Positions 34,050-42,329 of a DNA stretch of 64,000 nucleotides are shown here, piece after piece. This stretch comes from Flectonema sp. DT1601 (lineage: Eukaryota > Euglenozoa > Diplonemea > Diplonemida > Diplonemidae). How positions within the stretch are numbered: the stretch's first letter is position 1; every line of letters starts with the position of its first letter. Position numbers and translations under genes: made by a program. The stretch is taken from assembly GCA_964019425.1 (NCBI GenBank), contig OZ025823.1, positions 930,001 to 994,000 of the forward strand. The letters run 5' to 3'. The notes beneath the pieces are model-generated. The model saw only the letters and a program-made list of their open reading frames with translations, had not been told where the DNA came from and searched no databases.

Positions 34050-37000
34050 ATGATACTTCGGAGATACACAACAGGCAATGGAAAGTTGACGAAAAACAAG
34101 CGGCGAGATGCACAAGAAAGTAACCAACGCAACAAGAGACCAAAACCTGATGAGGATCAGGAAGATGACGGCGACCTGTTTCAAGAAAGTGAAAGCCCTG
34201 AATCGAAGGCTGTCATAACACCGAAGAAGGTAACCCGTGCCCGTGTGATGCCTGGAACTACTTTCGGAGGGTTGGATTTGAAAAAGAAACGTCCAGTTCC
34301 TGCCAGCCATCAACCACTTAAGAAACTGGCTTTCGATTCAGAGTTTGGGAAGAAGTCTTCTTCTGCTCCACATCCCGGACCTGAACTCGGCAGGGTGAAG
34401 CCTTTAGTTGACAGAAATAATAACTCGACTTCTGAACAACAAAATACAAACACCCCTAGGACCTTGAACACAGACAGCTGTAAGCAACCCACCTCACTAA
34501 TCAATAAGATGACAACTAGTACATCACTCATAGAAGACACTGTGGTGAAGAAGGAACTGAAAAGGGAGACCAACATAACTAATAATCACAATTCAGTTGT
34601 ACAACCGCAGCCTGGAGACAAAATTTCTAAAATTGAAAAGCAGCCATCAGATGGAGGAGGTCATCAGAACAACAACAACAACAACAACTCGACTGTCCTT
34701 GGAGAGTCTTTACCGCAACTCAAATCCACTTTACGGAAGTCAGTTGACGAAAAGAAGACTTCGGAACTCAAGTCATCAGAATATCGAACGCCTTGCGACG
34801 AAAACCGGAAAGCTGGTGAAGAGAGGCAGCCACTACCCTGCAAGTCAAATCAGATCGTCGACAAGCAGCTGAAAAACAAGCAAACAGCTCATCGTGAAGT
34901 TGAGGAGCAGTTACTAGTTCAATCAAAGCAAATTAATCCAACAACTGACTCTGAGAAGAAGGAATCAATGAACCTTCTCAAGTCTAATCTGTCGGAAAAA
35001 CCAGCCGTCGGTTACCAGAAGTTGAGTAACAACAAACAAACAGCTCACCAAGTTGAAGGACAACCACCATTACGATCTGCACAATCCAATCCGATAAACT
35101 CCGTGAAGTCTTCTGCATCAGAACAATTAGCTGAAGGCTATCAGAAGCTGAGTAATAATAAACAAAACAATCAGATTGAAGTCGGGAAATGTTCTTCACC
35201 AACTTCCACAGTGAAGGCAGTCGATTACCAGAAGCTGAGTAACAGACTCGTCCCCGAATTGAATAAGCAAACCTCTCCCACTGCTGGCACTTCAGGTCAT
35301 CAGATAGTTCATCAGATGCCTGCGGGTTACCAGAAGATAAGTAGAAGTACTTCCCCACAACATGTACAACCTCAGAGAACTATTGTTCAAGTTGGTAATC
35401 ATCAGGGAGGTAGCAAATGGTCTGGTGAAGTTCAGAGACCGCAGCAAACATCTGCAGGAGCTCAAACAGAAAAACAATATCCCTCAGGGGACAATATTGT
35501 CAATAGGTCTGCTGAAATAGACAGACAGCAGGCATCTGGAAATCAGGGAGCTGTTGCTCGGCTTCCAGACGGCAGCAGCAGCTGGTCTAATGAAGTAAAC
35601 AGACATCAAACCAGCAGAAGTAGATCTCCTCATCACCAACAGCCTCAGAGAACAGTCGTCAACCCCACTGGACTTAACAATTCGAATCAAATTAATCAGC
35701 AGCAGCATATTGAAGACGGGCCGACTACAAACTACCAGAAAATAACGAACAACAACACCAACAACAATAATAATGCTCAGATTAACTCTGCTCAGACTGG
35801 GCATAGAATTATTACAAACTCAACTTCTCCTACTCACTGTCATCCTCCTCGAGTTCAGTCAAAACGTGTTATGAGTTTACGCTCTGTACCAGATCAGTCT
35901 GAGTGTAGAAGTAATGTTTCGAAGGCACAATCAGCACCACCTCCGAGACCGCAGGGGGAACAAAATTGGTCGGCGACTTCCTCGAGCAACACCAACACCA
36001 ACACCCTCACAAGTAAGTATTGGAATTCATCAAAACAAAGTGTACTTCCGCCAGAACCACATCCCCAGGCTGTGAACAGTACTGCTGATCACCGGCAATC
36101 AGCGACCGTTGGCATCAACAAAAATCACTCGTCTTCAACATCTGAAGAGAAGCATCTGAATACGAAGATACTCACAAACAGCAGCAACAATTCAAAACAA
36201 GTTCTTCAACACCCTCCTGGCAGCTCTGGTGGTGATGCTACAGTTAGAGCGCCTCACGCGGTGATTACCAACTCTGGTGGTGATGCTGCAGTTAGAGCAC
36301 CTCACGCGGTGATTACCAACTCTGGTGGTGATGCTACAGTTAGAGCGCCTCACGCGGTGATTACCAACTCTAGTGGTGATGCTACAGTTAGAGCACCTCA
36401 CGCGGTGATTACCAACTCTGGTGGTGATGCTACAGTTAGAGCGCCTCACGCGGTGATTACCAACTCTAGTGGTGATGCTACAGTTAGAGCACCTCACGCG
36501 GTGATTACCAACTCTAGTGGTGATGCTACAGTTAGAGCACCTCACGCGGTGATTACCAACTCTGGTGGTGATGCTGCAGTTAGAGCACCTCACGCGGTGA
36601 TTACCAACTCTGGTGGTGATGCTACAGTTAGAGCGCCTCACGCGGTGATTACCAACTCTAGTGGTGATGCTACAGTTAGAGCACCTCACGCGGTGATTAC
36701 CAACTCTGGTGGTGATGCTACAGTTAGAGCGCCTCACGCGGTGATTACCAACTCTGGTGGTGATGCTACAGTTAGAGCACCTCACGCGGTGATTACCAAC
36801 TCTGGTGGTGATGCTACAGTTAGAGCACCTCACGCGGTGATTACCAACTCTGGTGGTGATGCTACAGTTAGAGCGCCTCACGCGGTGATTACCAACTCTG
36901 GTGGTGATGCTACAGTTAGAGCACCTCACGCGGTGATTACCAACTCTAGTGGTGATGCTACAGTTAGAGCGCCTCACGCGGTGATTACCAACTCTGGTGG

Positions 37001-40000
37001 TGATGCTACAGTTAGAGCACCTCATGCGGTGATCACCAACTCTGGTGGTCGACATTTTAATAATTCAAAACCCGAACTCCTTAATAGTGCGGCGGTTGGA
37101 AACGAATCGAAAACCCGAGCTCCTCACACGGTGATTTCTAACAACCCCACTGCAGGTCGGAGTGCGATTCCTGAAAATGTGTGCTCAGCTGCTAGCGGAG
37201 GTGTTTCTTCGCATGTTGTGATTACCAATACTACTTCAGCACAGAATGTGACTTCGAAGAGCACTGCAAACATCTCTGCCATCTCTGCCGTGAGTGTGGA
37301 TGCCACACACGTGGTGATTACTAATAATTCAACTGTTGGTCAGAAGTCTTGTAATTCAAAAGGGGAAATTCCTCAGAGTGTTGCCACAAATAACTCTTCG
37401 GAACCCTCAACAGCTAATGAACATGTTGTGATTACTAACAACTCTAATGGACGTCATGCGAGTGGTTCTTCGAAACCAGAACACCACTCAAGTACTTACA
37501 ACTCAGTGGTCACTACCGTGAAACAGAATTCTGTAATTAGAAATAATCCGACTTCAGGATTGTTAAACGTGAACGACAGCAAAACTAACGTTCCCTTCCC
37601 CAATGGAAGTAATGAAAACTTTGGTAATATTGATGTTGACATTCCGTGGGAAGAGAAACAGCAACAGCATCACCAGACTTCGAGTACCAAGATTTCAGAA
37701 AATCCTTTTGATGGATTGCCGTCGGCGGTTGAAAACATTTATCGTGAGAAGGGAATTACAAAACTTTACGACTGGCAGAGGGAAGTCTTGACCATTGAAA
37801 GCGTCAAGCGTGGAAGTAATTTAGTTTTTTCCCTTCCGACGAGCGGGGGGAAGAGTTTCGTAGCTGAGGTGCTGCTGCTGCGTGCTATTGCTTTGCGTAG
37901 GTCGGCGATTCTCATCCTTCCGTTCATTGCTCTCGTTGATGAAAAGGTGTCAGCGCTGTCTGCCTTCTGTAAGCCACTCGACTTCGATATCCTGACATTC
38001 GCTGGTAGTAACTCTGAGCAGATACCAGAAGGTAGAGTATTCCTAGCCATTTGTACAATAGAGAAAGCTAATTCATTAGTAAATGGACTCATAACAGACC
38101 CCTCAATGAAGTTTAATATCGGCTCTGTGGTTATTGATGAACTCCACATGATTGGTGAAGACGGCAGAGGTCCAACTCTTGAGCTGCTACTTACTAAAGT
38201 TACAACAATTTCAGAGAGAGTCGGTACAAAATGTCAAATAATTGGAATGAGTGCCACAATTCCTAATCTCAGTGATGTGGCTATTTGGCTTGATGCAGTT
38301 CTGTACGAATCACAATTCCGTCCCGTTACTCTGCAGCAGTTCATTCGAAAACCGAATGGCGACATCATCTCTTCGGACCGAGAAGTGGTTCGCAAGTTCG
38401 AATCCGACCCGAAGATCAAACCTTATGAGCGGGCCTCCTACGATGTATTACGACTCGTCGAAGAGGTTGCGCCTAAACATGGGACACTGTTGTTCTGCAG
38501 CTCAAAAAAGGCTTGTCAGCAAACTGCTTTGTGGATTACCAGCAACCTTTCAGACTCTGCAAAAAATTACAAACAAAAAGAACGAGAAGCTCTGCTACTT
38601 GAGTTAAGAATGATTGCTTCCGGTACTATTGAACAATCATACAGGGTTTGTATTGCTGCTGGTGTTGCTTATCATCATGCTGGTCTTCTTGGAGAGGAAC
38701 GTCATTGCATTGAAGCTGCTTACAAGAAACGAATAATATGCGTTTTGTGTTGTACTACAACTTTATCAGCAGGTGTAAACCTACCTGCTAAGAGAGTGAT
38801 TATAAGATCTCCTTATACTGGTCCAGTATTCTTGACTAAGAGTATTTACTTACAAATGTGTGGAAGAGCTGGTCGTGCTGGACTTGACAGCAGCGGGGAG
38901 TCATATTTGATAACAACAGAAAGAGATCTTCACAAGTGTTTGACCCTGTCAGCCCAACCAACAGAAACAATTGCCTCAAAAGCCAATTCCCCACTCTCGA
39001 TAGAAAAGCTACTCGTCGATATTGTCGCCACAAAACTAGCTGATGATGCGATAGCGATGTCTTCTTTTATAAAAAATACTTTTTTGTGGTCTCAGAACAT
39101 CACAAACAACCTCCCTGGAAATAACGAAGCTTACCTTAAAGCATGTCAAGACTTAACTAATGAATTAGATGAGAGTCACATCTTCTCAATATCTGAAGAG
39201 AAACAAATCATAACTTGCACATCTTTTGGAGCGACAGCATTCAGATCGGGTTTCTCATCAAGTGAAGCATCGAGACTTCATAAAGAGTTTCAGGAAATGC
39301 AAAACACAGGTCTGATTCTGAGTGAAGACCTCCACATGTTATACTACTTAACGCCCATTCAAGATATGTGGACGTGGAGGGTAGACTGGGGAACATACGC
39401 GGGTATATTTGCTAACTTAAGCTCACTTCGAAAAGCTGTAGCACAGAAAATAGGAATATCCGAAGCGTTCATTTTAAACAAATCAGTGATGGGTGACAGC
39501 AACAATACTTCAAATACTTCTTGTATGGATGAATATATGAGTAGACGGTTCTTGTGTTCCTTAATGCTTGCCGACTTGTTAAATGAAGTTCCCGTACAGT
39601 CAGTCGCCAGCAGATATAAAGTCGATCGAGGTCAAGTTCAAAATTTGCAATCTCGTGCTGCAATCTTCACGAGTATGATGGTCAGCTTTGCGGAATCTAT
39701 GGGATGGTCGTCATTACAGCAAACAATTAAAGGATTCGTTCAGCGTATTGGTAGCGGAGTTAGAGCTGACTGCGCTCATTTAACTGAGATTTCTGGAGTT
39801 CAAGCAGGCAGAGCTCGTTGTCTGTTCAGCTCTGGATTTAGAGACGTCGCAACCATCGCAAAGTCTGATCCTGAAACCCTCTTCCGACGAGTAAAACAAC
39901 AGCAGAAAATGAAAAATGGAAAAGAGAATCAAACTGCGAAGTTTTTCACACAATCAGCTGCCAAAGGGATTATTGCCGCAGCGAAGAGAGTTCTCATAAA

Positions 40001-40064
40001 ACAAGTTGAGGACAAGAGAAGGGAATTAGCCCTTCTCGAAGAGTCGACTAAGATAACAGATTAG
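34050..40064 (+). CDS. HELQ: HELQ/POLQ-type superfamily 2 DNA helicase with long repetitive N-terminus
   Basis: Single exon of 2,004 residues. The last 790 form a Ski2/Hel308-like helicase. It has a DWQRE Q-like motif near 1237, Walker A LPTSGGKS near 1262, DELH box near 1363, SAT near 1401, YHHAGLL and the motif VI region QMCGRAGRAG near 1602. A winged-helix/ratchet and helix-hairpin-helix region follows (EISGVQAGRARCLFSSGF). No DNA polymerase domain follows, so HELQ fits better than full-length POLQ. Such helicases unwind forked DNA in repair of stalled forks and crosslinks. Residues 1-1210 are Gln/Asn/Ser-rich and low complexity, with repeated YQKLS motifs and 17 perfect-length 16-residue repeats. 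The N-terminus is much longer than in known HELQ proteins. Confidence 0.88.
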   Translation: MILRRYTTGNGKLTKNKRRDAQESNQRNKRPKPDEDQEDDGDLFQESESPESKAVITPKKVTRARVMPGTTFGGLDLKKKRPVPASHQPLKKLAFDSEFGKKSSSAPHPGPELGRVKPLVDRNNNSTSEQQNTNTPRTLNTDSCKQPTSLINKMTTSTSLIEDTVVKKELKRETNITNNHNSVVQPQPGDKISKIEKQPSDGGGHQNNNNNNNSTVLGESLPQLKSTLRKSVDEKKTSELKSSEYRTPCDENRKAGEERQPLPCKSNQIVDKQLKNKQTAHREVEEQLLVQSKQINPTTDSEKKESMNLLKSNLSEKPAVGYQKLSNNKQTAHQVEGQPPLRSAQSNPINSVKSSASEQLAEGYQKLSNNKQNNQIEVGKCSSPTSTVKAVDYQKLSNRLVPELNKQTSPTAGTSGHQIVHQMPAGYQKISRSTSPQHVQPQRTIVQVGNHQGGSKWSGEVQRPQQTSAGAQTEKQYPSGDNIVNRSAEIDRQQASGNQGAVARLPDGSSSWSNEVNRHQTSRSRSPHHQQPQRTVVNPTGLNNSNQINQQQHIEDGPTTNYQKITNNNTNNNNNAQINSAQTGHRIITNSTSPTHCHPPRVQSKRVMSLRSVPDQSECRSNVSKAQSAPPPRPQGEQNWSATSSSNTNTNTLTSKYWNSSKQSVLPPEPHPQAVNSTADHRQSATVGINKNHSSSTSEEKHLNTKILTNSSNNSKQVLQHPPGSSGGDATVRAPHAVITNSGGDAAVRAPHAVITNSGGDATVRAPHAVITNSSGDATVRAPHAVITNSGGDATVRAPHAVITNSSGDATVRAPHAVITNSSGDATVRAPHAVITNSGGDAAVRAPHAVITNSGGDATVRAPHAVITNSSGDATVRAPHAVITNSGGDATVRAPHAVITNSGGDATVRAPHAVITNSGGDATVRAPHAVITNSGGDATVRAPHAVITNSGGDATVRAPHAVITNSSGDATVRAPHAVITNSGGDATVRAPHAVITNSGGRHFNNSKPELLNSAAVGNESKTRAPHTVISNNPTAGRSAIPENVCSAASGGVSSHVVITNTTSAQNVTSKSTANISAISAVSVDATHVVITNNSTVGQKSCNSKGEIPQSVATNNSSEPSTANEHVVITNNSNGRHASGSSKPEHHSSTYNSVVTTVKQNSVIRNNPTSGLLNVNDSKTNVPFPNGSNENFGNIDVDIPWEEKQQQHHQTSSTKISENPFDGLPSAVENIYREKGITKLYDWQREVLTIESVKRGSNLVFSLPTSGGKSFVAEVLLLRAIALRRSAILILPFIALVDEKVSALSAFCKPLDFDILTFAGSNSEQIPEGRVFLAICTIEKANSLVNGLITDPSMKFNIGSVVIDELHMIGEDGRGPTLELLLTKVTTISERVGTKCQIIGMSATIPNLSDVAIWLDAVLYESQFRPVTLQQFIRKPNGDIISSDREVVRKFESDPKIKPYERASYDVLRLVEEVAPKHGTLLFCSSKKACQQTALWITSNLSDSAKNYKQKEREALLLELRMIASGTIEQSYRVCIAAGVAYHHAGLLGEERHCIEAAYKKRIICVLCCTTTLSAGVNLPAKRVIIRSPYTGPVFLTKSIYLQMCGRAGRAGLDSSGESYLITTERDLHKCLTLSAQPTETIASKANSPLSIEKLLVDIVATKLADDAIAMSSFIKNTFLWSQNITNNLPGNNEAYLKACQDLTNELDESHIFSISEEKQIITCTSFGATAFRSGFSSSEASRLHKEFQEMQNTGLILSEDLHMLYYLTPIQDMWTWRVDWGTYAGIFANLSSLRKAVAQKIGISEAFILNKSVMGDSNNTSNTSCMDEYMSRRFLCSLMLADLLNEVPVQSVASRYKVDRGQVQNLQSRAAIFTSMMVSFAESMGWSSLQQTIKGFVQRIGSGVRADCAHLTEISGVQAGRARCLFSSGFRDVATIAKSDPETLFRRVKQQQKMKNGKENQTAKFFTQSAAKGIIAAAKRVLIKQVEDKRRELALLEESTKITD
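36225..37040 (+). repeat. Seventeen 48-bp coding repeats (SGGDATVRAPHAVITN)
   Basis: Seventeen uninterrupted 16-codon units lie in the helicase N-terminus. Units vary at three places only: GG/SG, DAT/DAA, and GCG/GCA in the Arg-Ala codons. Degenerate older copies (xxHVVITNNSxxG) continue to about 37560. Confidence 0.95.
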
Positions 40065-40526
40065 ATACCAATTCAAGTAATTGTTGTAATAAAATAATCC
40101 AAACAACAACATCACTCGAACGAATTGAATTAGGAAGGCTGACAGGTAGTAGATTGTCGATAACAGTTTTTCAACTATTTCACCTAATCAAGATATTCTA
40201 CTGCCAGACTTAGCAACCCTTTATTTAAATACGTTACGAACTACGGAAGCATACTTCCGAATCCCCTCCTCAGCCCTGGGGTGGTAACTTCCTCTCACTA
40301 TCTCTAGAGTTGGTATTTGAGTTGAGGGACATTTCGTCCGTTTATTAGTTGTTGGTTTTCGTCTGCGTTATTTATGTGTTCCAGTGAGAGGCTTATCTTT
40401 TTCTTCAAAACAGCTAAGCAGGAGAAGGTTTCTGTTGGAACGATGCAAGTATTTGTGTTTCTCAGAAAGAAGTTAAGAACTCGAAACATCCTTTCCGTTA
40501 TCAGCTAACTACAACAAATAATTAAA
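40065..40526. other. Spacer upstream of the subtilase gene
   Basis: No gene. CATCCTTTCCGTTATCAG ends at 40504, 22 bases before the ATG. Confidence 0.5.
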
Positions 40527-41720
40527 ATGAAGTCCGCATTCTTCTGTCTGTTCTCAATGGTCGGGTTGACCAACGCTGCCTACCTCGCACAGCCAACTGG
40601 AAAGATTGTTGATGGAGAGTACATTATCATGATGAACAAGAACGCAACTTCGATTGACCACGACCAGGTGTTCGCAGCAACTAACGGAATTCGTAAGTTC
40701 TCAATTGGAGACAGCTACAAGGCAATCCACGCAAAGTTAGACAACCGACAGATCAACTGGTTGAAGAACCACGGAGCTGTTGAAATGATGGAACACAACC
40801 AGATTGTTACTACTGCTGACGACAATCAGATGCTCAAGAAGTTGTCCTGCCCAAACGTTCAGAATGAACCTCTCTCATGGGGACAGAAGAGAACTACCAC
40901 TTCATCCCCTCAGGATGTTGTCGCTGCATTCGCTCACGACAGCAAGTGGGGAAGTGGTGTTGACGCCTACATTGTTGACACTGGAGTCAGATGCACTCAC
41001 ACTGAGTTCACTGGAAGATGCATTTGGGGAACCAACACTGCTGGAGGAAGCAACACTGATGTTAACGGACACGGTACCCACTGCGCTGGAACTGTTGGTG
41101 GAACTACCTACGGACTCGCAAAGAGCTCAACCATCATCGCTGTGAAGGTTTTGGGAGACAACGGATCTGGTACCACTGCTGGTGTCATTGCTGGTGTTGA
41201 GTTTGTTGCTACCAACTCAAAGTCGAGAGGCAGACCATCTGTCGCTAACATGTCTCTCGGAGGAGGATTTTCCACAGCATCAAACAATGCTGTTGATGCT
41301 GCCGTGAAGGAGGGAACTAGCTTCGCAGTTGCCGCCGGAAACGACAACAGAGATGCCTGCAGCTACAGCCCTGCCTCAGCAAAGGACTGTGTGACTGTTG
41401 GATCGACTGCTCTGGAGTCTCAGGGAAACACTCCAATTGATGGAAGATCATCATTCTCTAACTACGGTACTTGTGTTGATATCTTCGCTCCAGGGTCTGC
41501 CATCATCGCCGCTTACGCTACCAGTGACACCGCCTACGCTACCCTCTCAGGAACTTCAATGGCCTCCCCTCACGTAGCTGGAGCGATGGCTATCTTGTTG
41601 ACTGGAGGAGCTTCAAGCCCAGCTCAGATCAAGAGCGCACTTAACGGAGGTGCTTCTGAGGATCTTGTTCGCAACGTCGGTACCGGATCACCAAACAAGT
41701 TCCTTCACGTTCAGTGTTAG
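40527..41720 (+). CDS. Secreted subtilisin-like serine protease (proteinase K type, S8)
   Basis: Single exon, 397 residues. The signal peptide is MKSAFFCLFSMVGLTNA. An I9-type inhibitory propeptide (about 25-100, ending NQIVTTADD) precedes the catalytic domain. The triad is complete: Asp in YIVDTGVRCTHTEF, His in DVNGHGTHCAGTV, Ser in LSGTSMASPHVAGAMA. The oxyanion Asn is in VAAGNDNRDAC. Cys pairs typical of the proteinase K group are present. The enzyme is expected to mature by autocleavage and to digest proteins outside the cell or in lysosomes. Codon use is strongly biased to C-ending and GGA/AAG codons, unlike its neighbours, which suggests high expression. Confidence 0.95.
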   Translation: MKSAFFCLFSMVGLTNAAYLAQPTGKIVDGEYIIMMNKNATSIDHDQVFAATNGIRKFSIGDSYKAIHAKLDNRQINWLKNHGAVEMMEHNQIVTTADDNQMLKKLSCPNVQNEPLSWGQKRTTTSSPQDVVAAFAHDSKWGSGVDAYIVDTGVRCTHTEFTGRCIWGTNTAGGSNTDVNGHGTHCAGTVGGTTYGLAKSSTIIAVKVLGDNGSGTTAGVIAGVEFVATNSKSRGRPSVANMSLGGGFSTASNNAVDAAVKEGTSFAVAAGNDNRDACSYSPASAKDCVTVGSTALESQGNTPIDGRSSFSNYGTCVDIFAPGSAIIAAYATSDTAYATLSGTSMASPHVAGAMAILLTGGASSPAQIKSALNGGASEDLVRNVGTGSPNKFLHVQC

Positions 41721-42329
41721 GTCGTTAGGTCTTTAGTACACAGAAGAAAATAAGAATGAAATTATAAAAAAAATAAATATTTACCTTTTTCCTCTTTTTT
41801 TTAAAACAACTGTTGTTCTATTTTTTCTTTGTGAAGTTGTGATATGCGCTGCAGCCGTGTGATTGTCATGTTCTGATTTGTAATCCTATCGATAGGCGCA
41901 TACCTTTTCGAGATTGTTTTATTTCTTTTTCTTTTTTCCCTTTTCGCGTTTCCTTTTTTTCTTTTTTCCTTTCTCGCGTTGCTTCCTCGGAGTATACGAG
42001 GTAACCATGAGAGCCGAAAGAAAAGAGAGTGGAGTGCATGGGTAAAACCTGTGAACTAAAAAAAAAAAACAAAACAAAACAAAAAAAACACCACTTTTTT
42101 CTTTATTTTTTTTCCATTTCTTTTTCGCTCTCTATTTTCTGCTCTGAATAGTTTTATCGAATGACTGCTGCTGAATTACTTTTTACCAACCAGGAATCCA
42201 GAACTGATGCAGGTGAAGATCTCCCCTGCCTTCTACTGAACTCAAGTAGGGTGAATAGTTAGTCCTGTTATGTCGTGTTTTGTGTTGTTATTTATGTTCT
42301 GCAGATTAATTTATAAAAGAAAAGACAAA
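41721..42329. other. Spacer upstream of the XRN gene
   Basis: About 600 bases, T-rich, no gene. TTATTTATGTTCTGCAG ends at 42304, 25 bases before ATG 42330, and would remove the in-frame upstream ATG at 42270. Confidence 0.5.

Noticed and set aside
36192-37055. 287-codon minus-strand frame opposite the helicase repeats
   Set aside because: Shadow of the 48-bp repeat; no independent evidence.
34050-40064. Full-length DNA polymerase theta
   Set aside because: The product ends after the helicase/HhH region; no family A polymerase motifs occur in the remaining sequence or immediately downstream.
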